This document shows positions 6,001 through 8,108 of a stretch of DNA of 8,108 bases, in pieces. This stretch comes from Chitinophagaceae bacterium (GTDB lineage: Bacteria; Bacteroidota; Bacteroidia; Chitinophagales; Chitinophagaceae). The stretch is from positions 1-8,108 of the forward strand of contig JADLEN010000102.1 of the NCBI GenBank assembly GCA_020846105.1, given 5' to 3'. A model generated the notes under the pieces. It saw nothing but the letters and a program-made list of their open reading frames with translations. It was not told the DNA's origin and ran no database searches. Both the position numbers and the translations under genes were made by a program. Positions within the stretch are counted from its first letter, which is position 1, and the number at the start of each line of letters is the position of its first letter.

Positions 6001-7098
6001 TTATTCCCATTTAAACACCTTACTGGCTAGCAAATACACCAGCACCCCCCAAACCAAAAGCACCAAAATATCTATCCGCACGTCCCAAAGGCTAGCCCCA
6101 TCAAAGGCTGTTTTGCGCAACGCATCATTAAGGTAGGTAAGCGGCATTAAACGGCAAAGCGGTTGCAGCCAAGCAGGAAAATCGCTGATGGGAAAAAAAG
6201 TACCCGCTAGCAAAAACTGAGGCATCGTAATAATATTGGCCAGCGGTGGTATAGACGATTCACTTTTGGCTATGCCACTAACACTAAAACCAAAGCCCAT
6301 AAATACCATTACTCCAAGCGTGCACAGAAACACCATTTGTAGCACCGTGGCCCAGCCATTTATCAGGTGATAGTCGAATGCGAAATAGCCCACACCAATA
6401 ATGACAATGGCCGTAATAATCTGAAAAAGCATGCGTGCAATACCTTCGCTGAGCACTATAATTTCGCGGCGCACAGGCGTTGCAAAAAAACGCTTGAGCA
6501 CTAGTGTTTGCCGCATATTGAAAAATATAAAAGCTGTACCAAAAATACTACCCTCCAAAAGCGAAAAACCTAACTGCCCGGGCAATATAAAATCTATAGT
6601 TTTGAACTCACGCATCTTACTAGCAGTAATAGTGACACCCGCATTATCGGCTAGTTTTTGGGCTAGCTCTGGGTTCAGGCTTTGGGCTGTCTCGTTGATA
6701 ATGGCACGCAACTGGCCCAGCTTATCTAGCTGCGACTCTGCCCCACTTAGTTCTATTTTGAAAGCAGGTTTCAACATTTTCTGATGCTGAATATCTATAA
6801 CCGCCACTATGCTCGCATCTTTGAGTGCCTTTTGAGTAGCAGCCTCGCCCTGCACATCTACCCATTTTATACTTGGGTTTTCGTGCAGCGCTGCATACAG
6901 TGCATTGCTGGTATCGCAGCCAGGCGCCTTGGCCACCTTTACACTAAAACCCTTGCTACCACCCAAAAAACCAAATGCAATGATAAATACTAACGGAAAA
7001 GCAATACTAAAAACCACAGCCGATGGGCTTTTGAGTATCGATTGTAGGCTGGCACGGGTAAGCGCTTTCAGGGCTCGGCTATTGTTGTAAGAAGACAT
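6001..7098 (-). CDS. ABC-2 type transporter permease
   Basis: A 365-residue membrane subunit of an ABC-2 (export-type) transporter. The first helix is at about 26-46 ('AVVFSIAFPLVFIIAFGFLG'), followed by an extracytoplasmic domain of about 120 residues (50-168). A cluster of five helices follows, at about 172-194, 218-240, 250-274, 283-304 and 342-362. Family landmarks are 'LKRFFATPVRREI' (201-213), just after the second helix, and 'MPLTYLNDALR' (318-328), before the last. These fit the ABC2_membrane_3-like group with one large external loop. The ATP-binding subunit is normally encoded next door, but none is seen on either side: upstream is non-coding and downstream is the oxidoreductase. The permease therefore depends on an ATPase encoded elsewhere, or has lost its partner. 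The cargo is unknown. The ATG at 7098 is supported by a good promoter 26 bp upstream. Confidence 0.92.
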   Translation of the reverse strand: MSSYNNSRALKALTRASLQSILKSPSAVVFSIAFPLVFIIAFGFLGGSKGFSVKVAKAPGCDTSNALYAALHENPSIKWVDVQGEAATQKALKDASIVAVIDIQHQKMLKPAFKIELSGAESQLDKLGQLRAIINETAQSLNPELAQKLADNAGVTITASKMREFKTIDFILPGQLGFSLLEGSIFGTAFIFFNMRQTLVLKRFFATPVRREIIVLSEGIARMLFQIITAIVIIGVGYFAFDYHLINGWATVLQMVFLCTLGVMVFMGFGFSVSGIAKSESSIPPLANIITMPQFLLAGTFFPISDFPAWLQPLCRLMPLTYLNDALRKTAFDGASLWDVRIDILVLLVWGVLVYLLASKVFKWE

Positions 7099-7123
7099 AT
7101 ATGAGACGCATTATAAGGCGGGG

Positions 7124-7155
7124 CAAATGTAGCAACTAATTTGCTTTTGGCTCAA
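7124..7155 (-). promoter_or_regulatory. Probable promoter of the ABC permease gene
   Basis: On the minus strand TACATTTG (7124-7131) matches the Bacteroidetes -7 box TAnnTTTG perfectly. A TTG (7153-7155) lies 21 bp upstream, at roughly -33. Transcription would start near 7120, giving a leader of about 22 nt before the ATG at 7098. Confidence 0.6.
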
Positions 7156-7228
7156 GGCTATTTGCCAGCGCAGCCTCTAGCGTATTTGAGGGGGCGATGC
7201 CGCATTTTATCCGCTTCGTTTAGCCTTG
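7153..7228. repeat. 8-bp inverted repeat bounding a GC-richer block
   Basis: CAAGGCTA (7153-7160) and its exact reverse complement TAGCCTTG (7221-7228) enclose 60 bp that are clearly GC-richer than the surrounding intergenic DNA. No coding frame is evident. It could be a small folded element or a chance repeat; its left arm overlaps the -33 region of the predicted permease promoter. Confidence 0.35.
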
Positions 7229-7317
7229 GGTCTCTAGGCATCCACTGCTATCTTCATAAGCAGTATTTAGTAAAATACTTTCATTTTGCTCAAATATGAA
7301 ACGGGAAAAAATATTTT
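7229..7317. other. Intergenic DNA with no recognised gene
   Basis: The stretch from 7099 to 7630 holds no plausible protein gene on either strand. In this part the only structure seen is a weak 7-bp hairpin (7262-7268 with 7273-7279, AGTATTT/AAATACT) followed by a T-rich tract. It is too AT-rich and short to call a terminator with confidence. The other elements of the stretch are listed separately. Confidence 0.5.
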
Positions 7318-7350
7318 GTGGTGTCAGCCTTGGTAACCGAATTGGTGTCA
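7318..7350 (+). repeat. GGT-phased repeat block 1 (three units, 12-bp period)
   Basis: GGT occurs at 7320, 7332 and 7344, exactly 12 bp apart, in the frame TGGTGT-N5-TTGGTA-N6-TTGGTGT. The same frame recurs at 7569-7601, with about 23 of 32 bases identical. The regular spacing suggests a protein-binding array, for example arm-type sites of a tyrosine recombinase. The function is not established. Confidence 0.5.
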
Positions 7351-7447
7351 CAAATCAGCCAAAATGCTCCAATTTTAGATAAGATATAGAAAAATAACTG
7401 CCTACCTCTATAGCCAGCAACCCTTGATTTTACTGGCATTCACAAAG

Positions 7448-7477
7448 AAAAAGCTCAGCAATGCTGCTGAGCTTTTT
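7448..7477. terminator. Strong hairpin terminator next to the tRNA-Pro fragment
   Basis: A perfect 13-bp stem (7448-7460 with 7465-7477; core GCTCAGCA/TGCTGAGC) has a 4-nt loop, ATGC, and A- and T-runs at its two ends, so it works on either strand. On the minus strand it begins 8 bp after the 3' end of the tRNA-Pro remnant, which suggests it was the terminator of the original tRNA gene. Confidence 0.88.
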
Positions 7478-7484
7478 ATTAACT

Positions 7485-7541
7485 TGTCGGGACGACAAGA
7501 TTCGAACTTGCGACCCCAAGCACCCCATGCTTGTACGCTAC
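7485..7541 (-). tRNA. tRNA-Pro(GGG), 3' fragment only (5' part missing); possible attachment site
   Basis: Read on the minus strand, the anticodon stem CAAGC/GCTTG (7529-7533 with 7517-7521) closes the 7-nt loop ATGGGGT, with T33 and anticodon GGG at 7524-7526. A 5-nt variable loop follows (7512-7516), then a T arm GCAAG-TTCGAAT-CTTGT (7495-7511), the acceptor 3' strand CGTCCCG (7488-7494) and discriminator A (7487); a full CCA is not encoded. The 3' strand of the D stem is still present (7535-7538), but beyond 7541 the match stops. Neither the D-stem partner nor the acceptor 5' strand CGGGACG is found in the following DNA. The piece therefore cannot form a tRNA. A tRNA cut at its 5' side, with its 3' half and terminator intact, is the usual form of a displaced fragment left by an integrated element. 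Confidence 0.82.
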
Positions 7542-7568
7542 TAAAGGGTTTCAGCTTTTTAAACTGAT

Positions 7569-7601
7569 TTGGTGTTTGGGTTGGTAGTCGGATTGGTGTT
7601 T
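7569..7601 (+). repeat. GGT-phased repeat block 2 (three units, 12-bp period)
   Basis: GGT occurs at 7571, 7583 and 7595, again 12 bp apart, in the same TGGTGT-N5-TTGGTA-N6-TTGGTGT frame as block 1 and in the same orientation, 251 bp further on. It lies 28 bp beyond the broken end of the tRNA-Pro fragment, between that fragment and the WYL pseudogene, where an element's arm-type recombinase sites would be expected. The role is inferred. Confidence 0.5.
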
Positions 7602-7630
7602 AAAAGCATTTATTAAAACCATTAACATTA

Positions 7631-8108
7631 TTAGACCTGAAACCATAATGCATATTCGTGTGCTTGCCTTACTTGCTTTGCTAAAAGTTTTGGTTCTATA
7701 ACTTTTATATTTGCACCGTAAGAAAGTAGTTCCATATACAAGTCTTGTGTTACATAAAGCTTCAGTTTAATACGCAATTCAATATCATTATCTTCTAAAA
7801 TTTGTTGTGTCTCGTGCAATGGCAATGATTTAATGTATTTGCCTTGGAGTGGATCAAAGGATAATATAATATCTTGTGGCTTATCATCACTGGGGTTTAT
7901 TATACCAAATCAATAGCGATAACTTTCTTCTACGCTGTAATTATTTGGGTATATAAAAGTTTTTTTGGTGATTTCAAGTTCCGTTAAACGGTCGAGCGCA
8001 AAGTTTTTAATGTGGTTATCGTTATTATCCTTGGCTATTACATACCATCGATTCTTGAATTCCTTCAATGCATATGGTTCTACTCTTCTCTGGCTGAATT
8101 CTTCATCC
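7631..8108 (-). pseudogene. WYL-domain transcriptional regulator, C-terminal part, broken by one TGA codon (cut by right edge)
   Basis: The minus strand reads as one continuous protein of about 158 residues plus one stop, ending with TAA at 7631. The first part carries the WYL-domain signature 'RRVEPYALKEFKNRWYVIA' (residues 7-25 from the edge), with the R-W-Y core and 'FALDRLTELEI' (36-46). The second part is the C-terminal extension typical of WYL regulators: 'DIILSFDPLQGKYIKSLPLH', then 'LYVTQDLYMELLSYGANIKVIEP'. Between them, codon 66 is TGA (7910-7912) in '..SYRY-stop-FGI..', where relatives keep reading through the FGI motif, usually with a small residue such as Ser or Cys. No frame change is needed on either side. 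Translation would lose about 92 residues. The N-terminal helix-turn-helix lies beyond the right edge. WYL proteins bind ligands or nucleic acids and often regulate defence or mobile-element genes; this copy sits at the presumed element edge. A sequencing error could also explain the stop. Confidence 0.82.

Noticed and set aside
7485..7560. Complete tRNA-Pro gene
   Set aside because: The acceptor 5' strand CGGGACG and the D-stem partner are absent from the sequence on the 5' side, so the cloverleaf cannot close.
7318..7601. CRISPR-like array
   Set aside because: The repeated units are only about 6-7 bp at 12-bp steps in two short blocks; there are no spacers of CRISPR length and no cas genes.
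7631..7825. A stand-alone 64-residue protein starting at TTG 7825
   Set aside because: That TTG is an internal Leu codon of the WYL regulator. The family sequence continues upstream through the TGA to the window edge in the same frame.
7910..7912. Selenocysteine or a TGA-as-Trp genetic code
   Set aside because: No selenocysteine insertion hairpin was evident after the codon, WYL regulators are not selenoproteins, the NUDIX gene ends at TGA, and Trp is encoded by TGG throughout the window.

Overview
The window looks like chromosomal DNA of a Bacteroidota (Bacteroidetes) bacterium. It is AT-rich and has almost no Shine-Dalgarno sequences. Several promoter-like sites fit the Bacteroidetes TAnnTTTG pattern. 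A pyrE gene stands back to back with a NUDIX gene, and an ECF sigma factor sits beside a very long membrane protein with a PorT-like outer-membrane barrel. Family assignments come from reading the translated sequence; no search was run.

Left part (1-2090). Minus strand: pyrE (orotate phosphoribosyltransferase), then a UbiA-family prenyltransferase that runs off the left edge, probably one transcription unit. Plus strand: a NUDIX hydrolase divergent from pyrE, then a small DUF1232-like membrane protein. A perfect 15-bp hairpin terminator (2047-2082) closes the rightward unit and can also serve the leftward unit that converges on it.

Middle (2141-4826). A two-gene minus-strand unit: an ECF sigma factor with a TTG start, followed 10 bp later by a protein of about 698 residues. 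That protein has a short cytoplasmic anti-sigma-like head, one inner-membrane helix, a periplasmic linker of about 375 residues and a C-terminal outer-membrane beta-barrel. The architecture matches the dual membrane-spanning anti-sigma factors described in Bacteroides, in which one polypeptide links the outer membrane to a cytoplasmic sigma factor. The linker contains an exact-length tandem duplication (2 x 40 residues). This is the most striking system in the window.

Right-middle (4948-7098). Minus strand: an ABC-2 type permease with no ATPase gene in view, then a Gfo/Idh/MocA oxidoreductase resembling the WlbA/WbpB sugar dehydrogenases.

Right end (7099-8108). A gene-poor stretch holds a second strong terminator, a 5'-truncated tRNA-Pro(GGG) and two related blocks of 12-bp-phased GGT repeats on either side of it. 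Beyond lies the C-terminal part of a WYL-domain regulator whose frame is broken by one TGA codon. This looks like the edge, or the remains, of an element integrated into the 3' end of a tRNA-Pro gene, with the element probably extending to the right of 7541.
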